In this document: positions 21,553 through 32,471 of the stretch, piece by piece
How positions within the stretch are numbered: the stretch's first letter is position 1
Layout of the letters: each line of letters begins with the position of its first letter
From: Albugo candida
Lineage: Eukaryota > Oomycota > Peronosporomycetes > Albuginales > Albuginaceae
Direction of reading: 5' to 3'
NCBI GenBank assembly: GCA_905220665.1
Contig: CAJNAR010000018.1
Location: forward strand, 1 to 64,000
DNA length: 64,000 nucleotides
Notes under the pieces: model-generated
The model's database searches: none
Told to the model about the DNA's origin: nothing
The model's input: only the letters and a program-made list of their open reading frames with translations
Program-made: the position numbers and the translations under genes

Positions 21553-22318
21553 TTAAATGAACGGGATACCGCTCACAGTGCGTCGCTTATACTCTGGGTA
21601 CTCTTTGGGGAACAACACCATCAACGTCTCTTCCTCGTAAGGTATCCGGTCTTTAAAAAAGCCCCAAGACAACGCAATGTATAGAACGAAACAGATGGGA
21701 TTTAAAAGAACGATTTGAGTGGCAATGCTCCAATAAAACCATCCCAGGTACGATGGGTGACGTACAAAGCGATACATCCCACTTGTGACCAGAAAATGAT
21801 CGTCACGCTTTGAGAATTCAATTGTATGCGAAAAGTTGGAAGATGCGGAAATCATCGCTGCAGTGCGACATGATTGGCCAAAAAGCAATAGGATAAAACC
21901 ACCAATGAGACAGTTGCGTTGAAATTCGTTTCCTTGCCGCTTATATGGAAAAATAGAGTATTCCACCCAAAATTCCAGACAGCTCGCGAAGAGAGCCAAA
22001 TGATACGCTTGACTATGGTCCAGTATAAAGGCTATAACAGAATTGTCCTAGTTATATATCAGGATAACAGCAATTGGATGGCTCACATTCAAACGACACG
22101 GTTGTTGGACGATAGGAAGCGGTCACAAGGAACTCTGTGAAATGGAAGAAACAGAGCGCAATCGCGTATATGGACCAACTGAGGATAACATAGTTTTCGG
22201 TATAGATGCAATAGAGTGATAGTGCAATGTGAAGAGCCATCAGAAAGCCCAAAAAGAATGCCGCAAGTGCCGTGCGACCCAAACCTGTGGCCGATGTGAA
22301 TTGCACGGATTGAAACAT
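21553..22318 (-). CDS. STE14: Protein-S-isoprenylcysteine O-methyltransferase (two exons)
   Basis: Exon 1 is 22318-22087 and exon 2 is 22031-21553, joined over a 55-nt GT-AG intron, giving 236 residues. The enzyme methylates the prenylated C-terminal cysteine of CaaX proteins (Ras/Rho, G-gamma) in the ER membrane, using S-adenosylmethionine. Family landmarks are TASYRPTTVSF, the restored SFILDHSQAYHLA across the splice, the catalytic region RHPSYLGWFYW, and EEETLMVLFPKEYPEYKRRT, where the Glu, Tyr and Arg are conserved. Five to six hydrophobic segments fit an ER membrane protein, and the length is typical. An in-frame GTG at 22336 was not used because the ATG at 22318 gives a normal N-terminus. 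It is tandem with the SNF2 gene. Confidence 0.9.
22032..22086 (-). other. Intron of the isoprenylcysteine methyltransferase gene (55 nt)
   Basis: The donor is GTGAGC and the acceptor GTTATAG on the minus strand. Splicing restores the conserved VSF-x-SF-x-LDHSQAY sequence; without it the frame ends within 20 codons. Confidence 0.85.
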
Positions 22319-22336
22319 CTTAAAATAGTGTGTCAC

Positions 22337-22829
22337 ATCATTTGAAGTACTATCTGAATCAGGAATATTTCAGCTTCTACAGCACGAACCATGCATACAT
22401 TGGTGTGAAAGAGTTGCGTGTCAAGCGTTTGCACACTACTTTAGGATTTCAAACTGTTGACAATTAGTGAGCTGTTTCTCGCTTTCAAAGTGTTTGTCCG
22501 TCCGACTTTGGGAATCGCGTGACTAAAGAGAATGATTGTATCATATATATATAGACAACAGTTTGTGGAAGGCTTCCGTCCTCTTAAATTGCTTTTACTA
22601 TTATACCCACTGAGAATGCGAAAGCTAATTTGATGACAAGTGCCTCAATACACAATGGTAGCAATTAGGAGTATCGTGGCAGACACATTCACAACACAGT
22701 GCGTAAGGAAAGCCGTCACAGCTATCTAATGGCTGGCGGAGATTGAGCTGAATTGTGATTCATCTCCGTGCGTGCGATTACTACACAGTACGATACTCCG
22801 CCTTGTTGATTACATTTTCGAGTATGTAC
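22337..22829. other. Intergenic, no gene recognised
   Basis: This is the upstream flank of the methyltransferase gene, including a short (TA)n run near 22541-22553. No coding potential was recognised. Confidence 0.5.
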
Positions 22830-23500
22830 CGCTTTGATCGAACCACTAATTTTTATCATGACAGCAGATGAAACTTTATGTCTCTTTAAAATCCCATTAG
22901 AGAGATTTGCGTCCGCGGAATTACTTTCATTCAAACGATTTATATCATCCATTCCTAATGATACACTATCAGCTGTGATCTTATTTTTGGAATCGAAGCG
23001 CCTTTTCCTCTTCACTCAGGAACGCACATGTCGTATTCGAAGAACATATCTACCACCTGCACTCGGAGACCTGATAATCGGTGCTCTATCTGCTCTATTG
23101 AAATGATGTCTCACCTAAAAGAGCATGCAAATTCGAGATTTTCGATCCGTGATATCGCTTTACACCAAGTGATATTGTGACGACTCAAATGTCTGTTCAA
23201 TGTTTACATCTGAAAAGTATATTGAAGCCGCTTTCCACGAAGAGAATTTGCCATTTCTTCGTGACTCGAATTGCTTCAAAAATGCAATACAATTGATGAG
23301 CATATTCAAAGATTGTCTAAGGATGGTCGATAATATCCAGCTGAGTGAGTTTTGCATGATTGATTTACGCGGAACTGAGGACACATTACGAGAGAAATTT
23401 CGATGCAGACTTGACACCGAGCCTCAACATACATTGTATGTCATAAGGAATGTTGTCGATTCAATATTCGATCACCCGTGTAAATACCTGACCGGCTGAG
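22830..23500 (+). pseudogene. Relic of a CRN nuclease (REase-like) domain
   Basis: Two frames (22834-23106 and 23200-23499) align in order with residues 60-245 of the CRN nuclease half at 6367-7128. RRTYLPPALGDLIIGALSAL corresponds to KRAKYLPSTLQDLISRALSV, and LSEFCMIDLRG corresponds to LRDFCLIDFRR. Between them the frame is lost near 23107-23199. Where the active CRN has WGIELLREGNRIDEHIQRF, this copy has a degenerate LPFLRDSN...IQLMSIF. There is no leader and no NTPase nearby. It is a fragment of an old CRN gene, on the opposite strand to the 6367-8416 gene. Confidence 0.6.
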
Positions 23501-26226
23501 CACATGAAAGTATTTCTTGTTTGCCATTAAAAATAGGTCAACGTATTCCATTGCTTTGGTAAGAAAGAAAGCTAATTCAGTTCCGAAGTACCGTCGCTTT
23601 AGGAAAAAAATCTGTGATATGAGTTTGTACGAGCTGACTCTTTACACTATCTTCTATTGTTATTTGGGAGCATTGAGCAATTGAGAAAACTCATGATTGA
23701 CCCCATCCTTAGACAAGCTTCAAAGACCTTTACGTTCAAGCCAATTCGGAATGCTTTAGCCAAACGTGCGACCTCATGGAAAGCAATTGTGGCAAAAGTG
23801 CCATACACCCGACCGCTTTCTAGCCTGGTTGCAAGAACTCCGACTAGAATTCTCAGCTAGTAGAGGCTTGAGATAGAGTAGGAAGAATTAAACAATATTA
23901 ATACAAGTGGATAGCACATTATTACAACGCCGTCGCCATCATATATCACAAGCAGAGCCTGAAGGAAAAAAAGTGTCGAAATCCTTTCAAAATATCGTAA
24001 TGAAAGCCATCTTATATGTATCACCGAAGCTGTGCACTTCTTTCAATCGCAGGCATTTGATTGAGAATTGCAATCGTGTATAGTTTTGAATTTTCATTCC
24101 GCCTCCTCTACTCCCTAACGTATGCTCTTTCTGCCCAATATATCCAGCTCGTACACTGTAGTCATCCTCAATGCGTTCGCTATCTGATCGAAATCGTAAG
24201 TAGCTGTATTACGTCAAACCCGTGAGAAATCAGAACATTAGGATATGACTATCAAGGTTGAGACACATGATCTTCAAATCCCCTAATTTATGAAGGTTCT
24301 ATACAGATCAACTTTATGAATTTTATGTTCCTACTCTCATCACATATTTGCTAGCGCAATACTACGCTATGATCTCCAGTACTCGCATACAGTTCGTGCA
24401 CCTGATTGATGTGCTACGTCCTTCCGTGCCGGTTGTCACTGAACCATTCCACTAATCTTGAAGAACATGCGACCAATAGCATGTCCGTGTCAGGACCATC
24501 GCAAAACCACAATAGCGGCGCACTGATCACTGAAGCTCTGCCAATAGTACTAGAACAGCTATGGTTCGAGCGCGCTAAATCGAATAATGATGCCTCCAAA
24601 GAACTCGTGGGTATACAACACTCAAACTCCCTATTCAATAGTGCTCTCCATCTTACTGTTGTATTCTTTCATCCGGCGCGATCTTCATTGAACTATCGTA
24701 TATTTACTGGGTCTTTTAGGGGAGTCAGATATATATAAATGATTCCTAAGTCTGACCAAATGTCAAGTGACTCGTGAGTCGCGATCGTGTTCTTTTAAAG
24801 AGAACAATAAAGCATTTATGTAAATGCTCGTTACGAATCCTCGTCATGTATCTCGCATGCATGATCTCGTGTTTGGTTACGCTCGGTTTAAAAGAAGCGC
24901 TGAAATGCATTGATGCATGTGACTTTAGTTTGAAAATCGTTTCCTAGTCTAGATTCAGTCAAGTTGAACGCATCATATATTATGTCGGCACTCGATTCAT
25001 GAGGCGATTCTTTCCTGGAGATGATTTAATTTACAGCAATTTGAGCATTTATTGATCTTCATCGTACTTGATAAGCCTAATAAACGTCTTGGCGTTCAGA
25101 ATAGATAAGCGCGGCTTGGTCGATAAGGTATCCAATATACTTGAAATATTCGTGCCACCACCTCCCCACTTTGAACGAACTTGCGCCATAATAGTGATCT
25201 TATAGCACGCTGGAATCCTGATTTCGATCACCCTCAAAGTGATGAACATGTTTCTCAGAATAGGAGTATCTTTTGGGGTTTGTGCATAAACACAAGCAAA
25301 ATAAAGCCACCACGTGCTCGATTTCTGCAAAGATTTGTATTCACGCACTCTTTTGCTCTCACCATTCAAAACCTCGTTTTCCGTGTCTCAATTTCCTTCG
25401 CCTTGAAGAAAGCATATTCCGCGAGTAATCTAGAGTCATTTCGGCTTTCAGTCACCATTCATAAAGCTAATATATCTTCTCTGTTTTATTGCCTACTTCT
25501 TCATAACCTTGGTGCGTCCGAATATGGCATCATTCTTCATACTCGTCCGCAATGCACTGCATTAGGATTCTTTCTGGTACGCTGTCAGTATGCAATTCGG
25601 TTTGTCGATAAGAGTCGAAGAAAAGACAGAGGATGAAAATCAATAAAGCTACTAAACAGATATTTGATTCGTCGGTACGTGTCGCGCTCAAGAAATGCTC
25701 TGAGAGCGAACGCCTGAAATGACTGTATTCCCACTGCAGCAAATCTTAGTATACAATTACAATCGATTGAGCAAAACACACGGTCACGTCTGTGTACTGA
25801 GCTTTAAAGCTTACTGTAATTGTTCAAGTGTGGGTGTTCTTTAATCGCATGTACATGATACAACTGTTGACACCAGCCAACACTGATATATCTATTAGTT
25901 TTGCTTTGGATGTTGTATAGAGACGGCAGCTCGATGCAGCAACATATTACACACTTAGACATAAATAAAGCAAATGATATATTAAATACCAGACGAATAC
26001 CAACTATCACTTCCGTCTCAAATGTTGATGTATAGTCAAGTCGTGATCGTTAAACAATCAAAACGGTCTGAGTTACAGTATCCACTCATGTAGAGTTACC
26101 GAATAATTGTGTCGTCTTTCGCTGATAAGCTTTCCATAATTCTTAAATTTGAGACTGAACTTTTCACATTCAGTCATTTCAAGGGCTGTTCATTGACTCT
26201 AATTCGCTTTTGTTGCTTACATTTAG
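23501..26226. other. Long AT-rich intergenic region, no gene recognised
   Basis: Several open frames of 60-150 codons occur on both strands (for example 24406-24738 plus, 25181-25636 plus, 25369-25049 minus). Many depend on non-ATG starts, overlap each other, and show no domain or family I know. I see no transposon signature either. Confidence 0.4.
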
Positions 26227-26260
26227 TTTAGCCATTGACTGTCGCTTTTGACATCCATCT
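26227..26260 (+). promoter_or_regulatory. Shared CCG-family 5' block, copy 2
   Basis: TTTAGCCATTGACTGTCGCT followed by TTTTGACATCCA matches the block in front of the other CCG genes, although the CCAAT core reads CCATT here. It ends 27 nt before the ATG at 26288. Confidence 0.45.
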
Positions 26261-26287
26261 TAGCATACTCAATTCGGGAAACGTGAA

Positions 26288-28393
26288 ATGCTTTATTTCA
26301 GAGTATTCGCACTATTCCTCACCACACCGATATCGATAGGGTCGCCCAGTCAGATAACCTCTCATTCTGGAATCTTTAATTTGACACCCTCACGTGATGG
26401 AGATTATTCTGGGTGCCATCATTGTCTTGTCAGCTCAATGGGGGTCAAGCAGATACATTTACTTCAAGCAAACAGTGCATTTAGACTCTATTGGATTGAG
26501 AGCCCTTCAAATGATTTAGGAGCGTTTATTTCTTTTTGCAACAACTTATGGAATTGCGTGTTGTCAGATCATTTAGAGAAAACGCACCGCCCCAATTTCT
26601 CTGTGAAGATTTACAAAGCAATAACATCTTCTCATGATTTTGGAGATCTTCATTTACTAGCGAACTTGATGCATGAAGAGATGTTAAAGGAGTCCGATGG
26701 ATCGATTACATCTTTGAAAGACAGGAAACACGATGTTTCATCATTTATTTCGAAAGGATCATCTGAAATCCCAATCTTCTTCTGGAATGACTACTCGAAT
26801 AGAGATGCAATACTACTGGAACGGCTTGATAGAAAAGATCGAGTCGTTTCCAATATGTCTTTAACGGCCGTATCAAATTCGAAGATGCGAAATGACGACC
26901 ATGCAAGTACAACATACAGCGAAGCTGTAAAATCATCGATGCGATGTATGTTTACCCGCTTCAAACCACAAGAGGCTGTTTGCCGGGAGTGTTTGGCTAT
27001 GCACAGCAAATGGTTCGTTGTTCGCTCATTTCACCTCAGACACAATTCAAACGAAAGATCAGGTGAAGTTTCTGTTTTTCTAAGTAGCTATTTATCTTCA
27101 GATATTGTTACCAACTGCCAAAAAAGATTTTGCCCGGACATTATCAGCTTGGATCTACTCTATTGTCGAAGAATTCACGACATCTTTCTCATAAAGCATC
27201 AACTCGAAGAAGCTGAGAATATTATGGAACTAAGAGAAGTACAGCAGGTCCTAGAGAATATTGCATACAAGAGAATGGCACGACGCCATCTGCTAAAGCA
27301 GAAGTTCTCAGCAGCGACCATAGCTGCGGAAAGCATCGACATACTACATGGAGAAGAAATAGTTTGTATCAAAGTAAGGACAATGCCGCAAAACAGATGG
27401 CGATGTATCAGCTGTATTATCAAAGATATGAAAGGATATCGTTTGATGATCACTTCGTCTCTATACATTTCGCTGGTTTTCTCGAATTCTATCAACTTGA
27501 AGTCGCCATGTTATTCATGCAGGGTGGTAGAGGTGCTGCAGCTGGATGATTGCCGACAAGATATTGCTAATCATCTCATGAGCATAGAAGTATACTCAAA
27601 GCCTGCACATCTAGATATGCTCAATGAGTTGGATAAAAGTTGTCTTGTGTTGTATCACATCAAATCAGAGACAAAACGTTGTTTTTTCTGCATAAAGCTG
27701 TATTTGGCCATGGAAGACCAAGTAATACTGATCCGAAGATCTCCTTCATTACTTGATACTTCAAAATGTAAATCAAAACCGACCCCGGGAGCTCTCAGAG
27801 AATTGTTTTCAAAGTGTGTTCAAAAGGATAAATGTATCAGGATTCAAAACGTCCCCTATCATTTCTGTGCTGCTCATCAAAAATACACAAATACGCGTTC
27901 GAGTGAAAGAACGCACACCAACATATTTCTACAGAATCACATCCCTGTAGGGTTTTGGCCTCCTCTAGCAAGCGAGATTTCTCGAAGCATGAATATCTTC
28001 ACACCAGAAAAAAGTCTTATGCCTCATGCAGGGCCAGCACGTGAGTCAGAAATTTGGCCAGCTTTGAGCAGCATCGCGCTAGTGGAGTTTGAATACGCGG
28101 CTAATAAAGCGTATGACTGCCTAGAATGCTTAGTAGAACACACAAAGGTTTATTTCTTTTACAGGAGCGAACTCGTACCCAAGGGATATGTATGGATGCT
28201 TCCGGCAGCATCGTCCATTCTATCACAATGCCTGGGAAAGCATTGCTCATGTCTTTTTAATACTGAAAAAGGAATGCAAACGAGGCGGCCCGTTGGACTG
28301 CGTCAAGTGACGAATGAAGACATCAAATCTTCAATCGGGATCTTTGATGATATTTCATACAAGCTGACCGAGAAGGATATATTTCGAGATTAA
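26288..28393 (+). CDS. CCG-class secreted cysteine-rich effector candidate, intact (701 aa)
   Basis: A single open frame without introns starts at the ATG at 26288. Residues 1-16 (MLYFRVFALFLTTPIS) form a likely signal peptide. Cys43-x2-Cys46-x5-Gly52 (CHHCLVSSMG) is the CX2CX5G signature of Albugo CCG effectors. The rest is built of five related modules, each led by a CxxC pair at 43/46, 232/235, 373/376, 465/468 and 611/614. Each pair is followed by hydrophobic strand-like stretches and most by a second, wider cysteine pair such as CNNLWNC, CQKRFC, CVQKDKC or CLGKHC. The last module (CLECLVEHTKVYFFYRSE) is the best conserved. Paralogues lie at 1-751, 32472 and 58131. Cysteine pairing suggests a disulfide-rich extracellular protein or one folded before delivery to the plant. 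The plant target is unknown. Confidence 0.9.
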   Translation: MLYFRVFALFLTTPISIGSPSQITSHSGIFNLTPSRDGDYSGCHHCLVSSMGVKQIHLLQANSAFRLYWIESPSNDLGAFISFCNNLWNCVLSDHLEKTHRPNFSVKIYKAITSSHDFGDLHLLANLMHEEMLKESDGSITSLKDRKHDVSSFISKGSSEIPIFFWNDYSNRDAILLERLDRKDRVVSNMSLTAVSNSKMRNDDHASTTYSEAVKSSMRCMFTRFKPQEAVCRECLAMHSKWFVVRSFHLRHNSNERSGEVSVFLSSYLSSDIVTNCQKRFCPDIISLDLLYCRRIHDIFLIKHQLEEAENIMELREVQQVLENIAYKRMARRHLLKQKFSAATIAAESIDILHGEEIVCIKVRTMPQNRWRCISCIIKDMKGYRLMITSSLYISLVFSNSINLKSPCYSCRVVEVLQLDDCRQDIANHLMSIEVYSKPAHLDMLNELDKSCLVLYHIKSETKRCFFCIKLYLAMEDQVILIRRSPSLLDTSKCKSKPTPGALRELFSKCVQKDKCIRIQNVPYHFCAAHQKYTNTRSSERTHTNIFLQNHIPVGFWPPLASEISRSMNIFTPEKSLMPHAGPARESEIWPALSSIALVEFEYAANKAYDCLECLVEHTKVYFFYRSELVPKGYVWMLPAASSILSQCLGKHCSCLFNTEKGMQTRRPVGLRQVTNEDIKSSIGIFDDISYKLTEKDIFRD

Positions 28394-29449
28394 CCAATCT
28401 AGTACATGTCTTGAATCAGATTTCTGGAGGGCAGAACATAATGGGTTGCAAGTTTGTTCTGGAAAGTTAAGCCAGATTAAGACGATTGGTGAAAGCCGAT
28501 AGCTATTCATTTTATATGGCCTTTAGTAGCGTGGGGATTTGTGCGAAATTGGTCGAGATTACTATTCTTATCAACGAACGTCTCTACAGCAATCTGAACG
28601 CAAGCGATAGCAGAGATAAGAATACTACTACGATTCTCTTGACCACGTTATCTGCATGAAAAGAGTATATGACGTATTTACTGAATTTCCGTAAAATCTA
28701 CCCACTAGCGGCTAGGATGCAGACTTAGTGCAGAACACGATACATTTATTTACCATGGCTGTACAAAAAAAATTTACAAATAATCGCTGGAAACCAAATA
28801 ATCAAAACTTGCAGAATAAAGAAGATAATGCGCGAATTCCATTCACAATTGGAGATGTTTATATCATCTTGGTTGGCTGAAGTCAAGAAGCATAGCTGTG
28901 GGCAGTAAATCATGCCTTCTCTTAGCTCTAAAAAATGCTCTGATGCATTTTCGAGCATTATGTGAGTTCTCTTGAATAAATGCCCTGCTTTTATGACGAC
29001 ACTTTTGTCTGCATCCTTACTTCAACCTCAACAGCTTGCATCTATTGTTTTTTCGAGTTACAAATGATCTTGTGAGTATGAAGAGATATGATACTTAGTA
29101 GAGTCAAAAAGCAAAGATATTAGATCCAGAAGCTTCCATACAGGTGCCACCTTCTTTTCAAGTTTCTTCCTGCCCAACCGTTTGACCATTATGTGATTGT
29201 ATCCTCGAAATTGGAATATTTTCCCTTCTGAAGGGTTTTAATTCTTTCGATGTGCGAATTTCCACGTGCTTTGCGAAGTTTCTGAACGCTCTGTATGGAA
29301 CCAAACTATCGAAGTCGATAATATAACTTTAAAAAATTGCGGTACGGATTAAGTCGACTGCACTCAGTATAGGATCGAATCGTTGTTGAATCAAAATTCC
29401 CAAAAGCTCCAGTTCCATGACCGTACGCTTTTCATGCTCATAAAGTGGT
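28394..29449. other. Intergenic downstream of the CCG gene
   Basis: No gene was recognised. A minus-strand 70-codon frame at 28958-28746 has no known relative. Confidence 0.4.
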
Positions 29450-30361
29450 TACAGATTTTGTATGTGTCGATCCATTTATCCAAAGTGTATTGCGACCTTA
29501 CATTTTGATGTCCCGACTTAAATTGATTTTGGTCTGCTCAATAAATGGCTTCTCACTCGGTTAACAGGCACACTGGGTTTGAGAAGCGGGTCAAACTGAA
29601 TGCGTTGCCTCATTGCCTCTGTAATATCATGCAGATTTGAACATTTTTATACAGCTGCTTGGTCTTTAGTATGACCTCAGATTCTACCAAAACAAGTCGA
29701 ATAAGGTACAATCCATCTTCTTCCGGTAGCTCATGTGTATTAACAAGTTGATCAATCGTATTCAGTGGATCAAGCTGCAATCAGTACGTCATTGCTAGAG
29801 GGATATCGCTCTGCTCTGACTTCCGTTCATGATCATTGACGGAACAATTGTTTTGGGGAAAACACAGTATGAGCGAGTTCCACAATCTTCTGATAAATCA
29901 TCGCTTGATTTTCGTGAGGAATTCGAGAGAAGTCGTACTAGGACGTTGAGCAATTTCTGATTCCGGTGGTCGCGAGAATTGTGTCTCGGTCAAAAGCGGA
30001 GAAATGATGGAACGTTGGAAAGGAACACTCGGTGCTTGGATTGAGACAAATGGATCCAACAACCATTGCCGCGTTCGTTCTTTTTTTATAATAAATGGCA
30101 TTTTTGGGTCGGTTAATAGTTCCTTCCGCAAGACACGTAACTTCTCATCGTCCAAACGTTTTAACTCGGTCCATTGTGCAGGTATTACGGCAAAATCAAA
30201 TCGACTCCATTGTTTTTCTTGCTCCAATGTGTATAAAAGAACGTCCAATGATGAGGAATCTGATTCCGATTGACTGAAGTGAGACTCTTTATGGCTGTTA
30301 TATCGGTACATTATCTCAACGGGATCGACACTTTGACTTAAATGCGCGGGGGACAAAGATG
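29450..30361 (-). pseudogene. Probable remnant of an unidentified spliced gene
   Basis: On the minus strand an open frame of about 150 codons ends at 29898 and is entered through a good splice acceptor (TTTCTGTAG at about 30370-30362) rather than an ATG; its first possible start is a TTG. The residues look like real protein (QWSRFDFAVIPAQWTELKRL, MPFIIKKERTRQWLLDPFVS), with a Ser-rich segment upstream. Downstream, around 29780-29560, further coding-like stretches (LVNTHELPEEDGLYLIRLVL) are broken by shifts. I do not recognise the family. It is most simply a decayed gene whose upstream exons are lost or unrecognisable. Confidence 0.35.
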
Positions 30362-30370
30362 CTACAGAAA

Positions 30371-31849
30371 GAGGAATGAATGCTTAGAGTTGGTCGTTTG
30401 CGTCTCGAGTACGAAATCCAACGCACTTTCATGTATTTGAGATACCAAACGCAGCTCTGAGACAACTTGTAAGCTGTGTGGAAGGCGTTCCGCATACCGA
30501 TAAGCCAATGATTTTAGGAGAGAAAGATTGTTCTTTTACAGGGAAATCAGAAATGAACGACACGGAGACTGTTGAAAAGGCACGACTATTGGTGTCGAAA
30601 GGGAGCGACTAGTGATTCGAAAGGAAACTGTTAGAAGAGATAAAGGACCATAATCTCAAAGAAAAGGCTTTCTCATTCACTCCACACTGTTCAAGCAACA
30701 TATGAGCAAACAGCAGAGACAATAGGTTCTGAATCGAGTTCCTCATCGAGCCGGACCGTACGCGCTAAAAGCACGGGGAGATTTCATGTCGAATCTTTGA
30801 GCACTTGCCGGAATATGATCAATCCAGCGCTCTATCGTGATAACGGTAAGTTTATTGGCTTATATAGTGCTCTATTTCAACCAGTGTTGATGAAGCAAGT
30901 GGAGGTCAAAATTGGGAACGCTATTTCTCATCAAATGATGTTTATTGATGGAATTGGAATATGTTGTAGCTTCGTGGTAACTACGATTACACGAATACAG
31001 TTGACGCGAACAGAAGTTACGATTGTTATCAAATGACACATTTGAAGTAATCAAATAACGCCGAACAGAACGCTGATCTCGTTGCAAAAGCATTGCAGCA
31101 GCTGGGTCCTGTAGCTAACTGCCAAATATATCAAGTCATTGGATCATAAATCAGACGAGAAGTCTCGAGAGCGTTTTGCTACGGACATTCCAGCAAATTT
31201 AACTGTACTGTACACGTTTCTTCAGCAAAAACAATCATCAGAGATTTTATTTTTACGAATTTACAATATATATATGTCAAGCGCAAGCATTTGCAAAGAG
31301 ACGACCAGAAAACAAGTTTAATAGAAGTGGGGCGTCGTGTGAGTACAAGAATCAAACCTTGCAGACAAGAAGTTCATATAATGTGAACTGTCAACTACTA
31401 ATGATGTCATTCTTGCTCAGTCTACTTACACAATCGATAATTGATCTGTTATAAAGCATTTCCTGTATGTGGGCAACCGTGTGATAAAAAGATTCTCTTC
31501 ATTTATGACTTCGGGTCATCTAGGATTTTTAGAAATGCTATATCAAATATACAAGCAAGAGCTGCTGAACAAAGATCAATTTTGCTGGAATCAACCGCAG
31601 ATAATTCTTACACTGTTTTTGTGTCTAATAGGAGTGACGAGATTGATTTGTTATAGAAATCATCTGCAGTAGCTGATCGCTTTTTCAACAAAATCCGCAC
31701 GAATGCTCCACGTGACGCAAAAAAATGACGTGAGGTGGTGTATATGTAGTGGCTAATTTGATCAAGTAATATGCGCTGTTCAGGAAGGGCAACCATATAC
31801 CACAGTGCTGATTTCCAGTGAAACCTCCTATTGTTGTATGTGGTGTCAG
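30371..31849. other. Intergenic, no gene recognised
   Basis: Only short overlapping frames on both strands occur (30797-31093, 31441-31921), without a recognisable product. Confidence 0.4.
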
Positions 31850-32416
31850 CGTCGTATTGACAACTATAGCGATAGAGAAAACAAGAATTGTACCAATCAA
31901 AGAAACTCGGTTCATTGGCAACGAGTGAGGATCAGAACTAGAGAAAGCAATTACAAAAGTTGCGAGATGGAATTCTATTTTGCCTCTATTTCGTTGAGCT
32001 CGATAAGGTTCGCTAGAGGAAATACTATATTAAGGCCATGAAAGTAGAACCAATGGAGCAAACGATTCTGACCAGCTTCGGCAATCAAGTGTACATGCCC
32101 TATATCCGATCGTTTTCAAGTTGCATTTGCCCAAAGATGTGGTATAAATGAGCTCATTACGTCTGAAGATCCTGAATGGGACACCATGTAACTACCCCAT
32201 ATTCATGGAACCAGAATGTTGATGTCACCTAATCTATTCACAATAGGATAAAACAAGTTCGAAGTTGTTGTAGGTCATTGTGAGAGACCGACTTCTGACT
32301 AATAACTCGATAACGCTTGTGGAATTGCATCATAAAATTGCTTCTAACATTTTATAATGAGCTCAGTTTTTAGCAGTAACTTTAGCGGTTGGTAATTGGT
32401 TTTAATTTTCTTCTAG
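31850..32416 (+). repeat. 5' flank shared with the CCG pseudogene locus (segmental duplication)
   Basis: Patches of this stretch align in order with about 57640-58073. For example, GACACCATGTAACTACC here matches GACACCATGCAACTACC there, and both are followed by GATGTCACC(T/C)AAT and a TTGAGATCAAAACAAGG-like segment. Together with the shared gene and 3' flank it marks a duplicated block. The paired region is 57600-61240. Confidence 0.55.
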
Positions 32417-32454
32417 TTAGCCAATCATATCTTCTGTTAACATTCTCCACAGAA
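32417..32454 (+). promoter_or_regulatory. Shared CCG-family 5' block (CCAAT-containing), copy 3
   Basis: The block begins TTAGCCAATCATATCTTCTG and ends CTCCACAGAA, 17 nt before the ATG at 32472. It is nearly identical to 58074-58112 and recognisably similar to the blocks before the other two CCG genes. The CCAAT core may bind NF-Y, and the distance to the ATG suggests a core promoter/start-site element. Confidence 0.55.
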
Positions 32455-32471
32455 CATTCGAGAAGCATTGA

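Noticed and set aside
25049..25636. Overlapping 106- and 151-codon frames on opposite strands
   Set aside because: The minus frame depends on a TTG start, neither shows a domain, and the region is AT-rich intergenic sequence.
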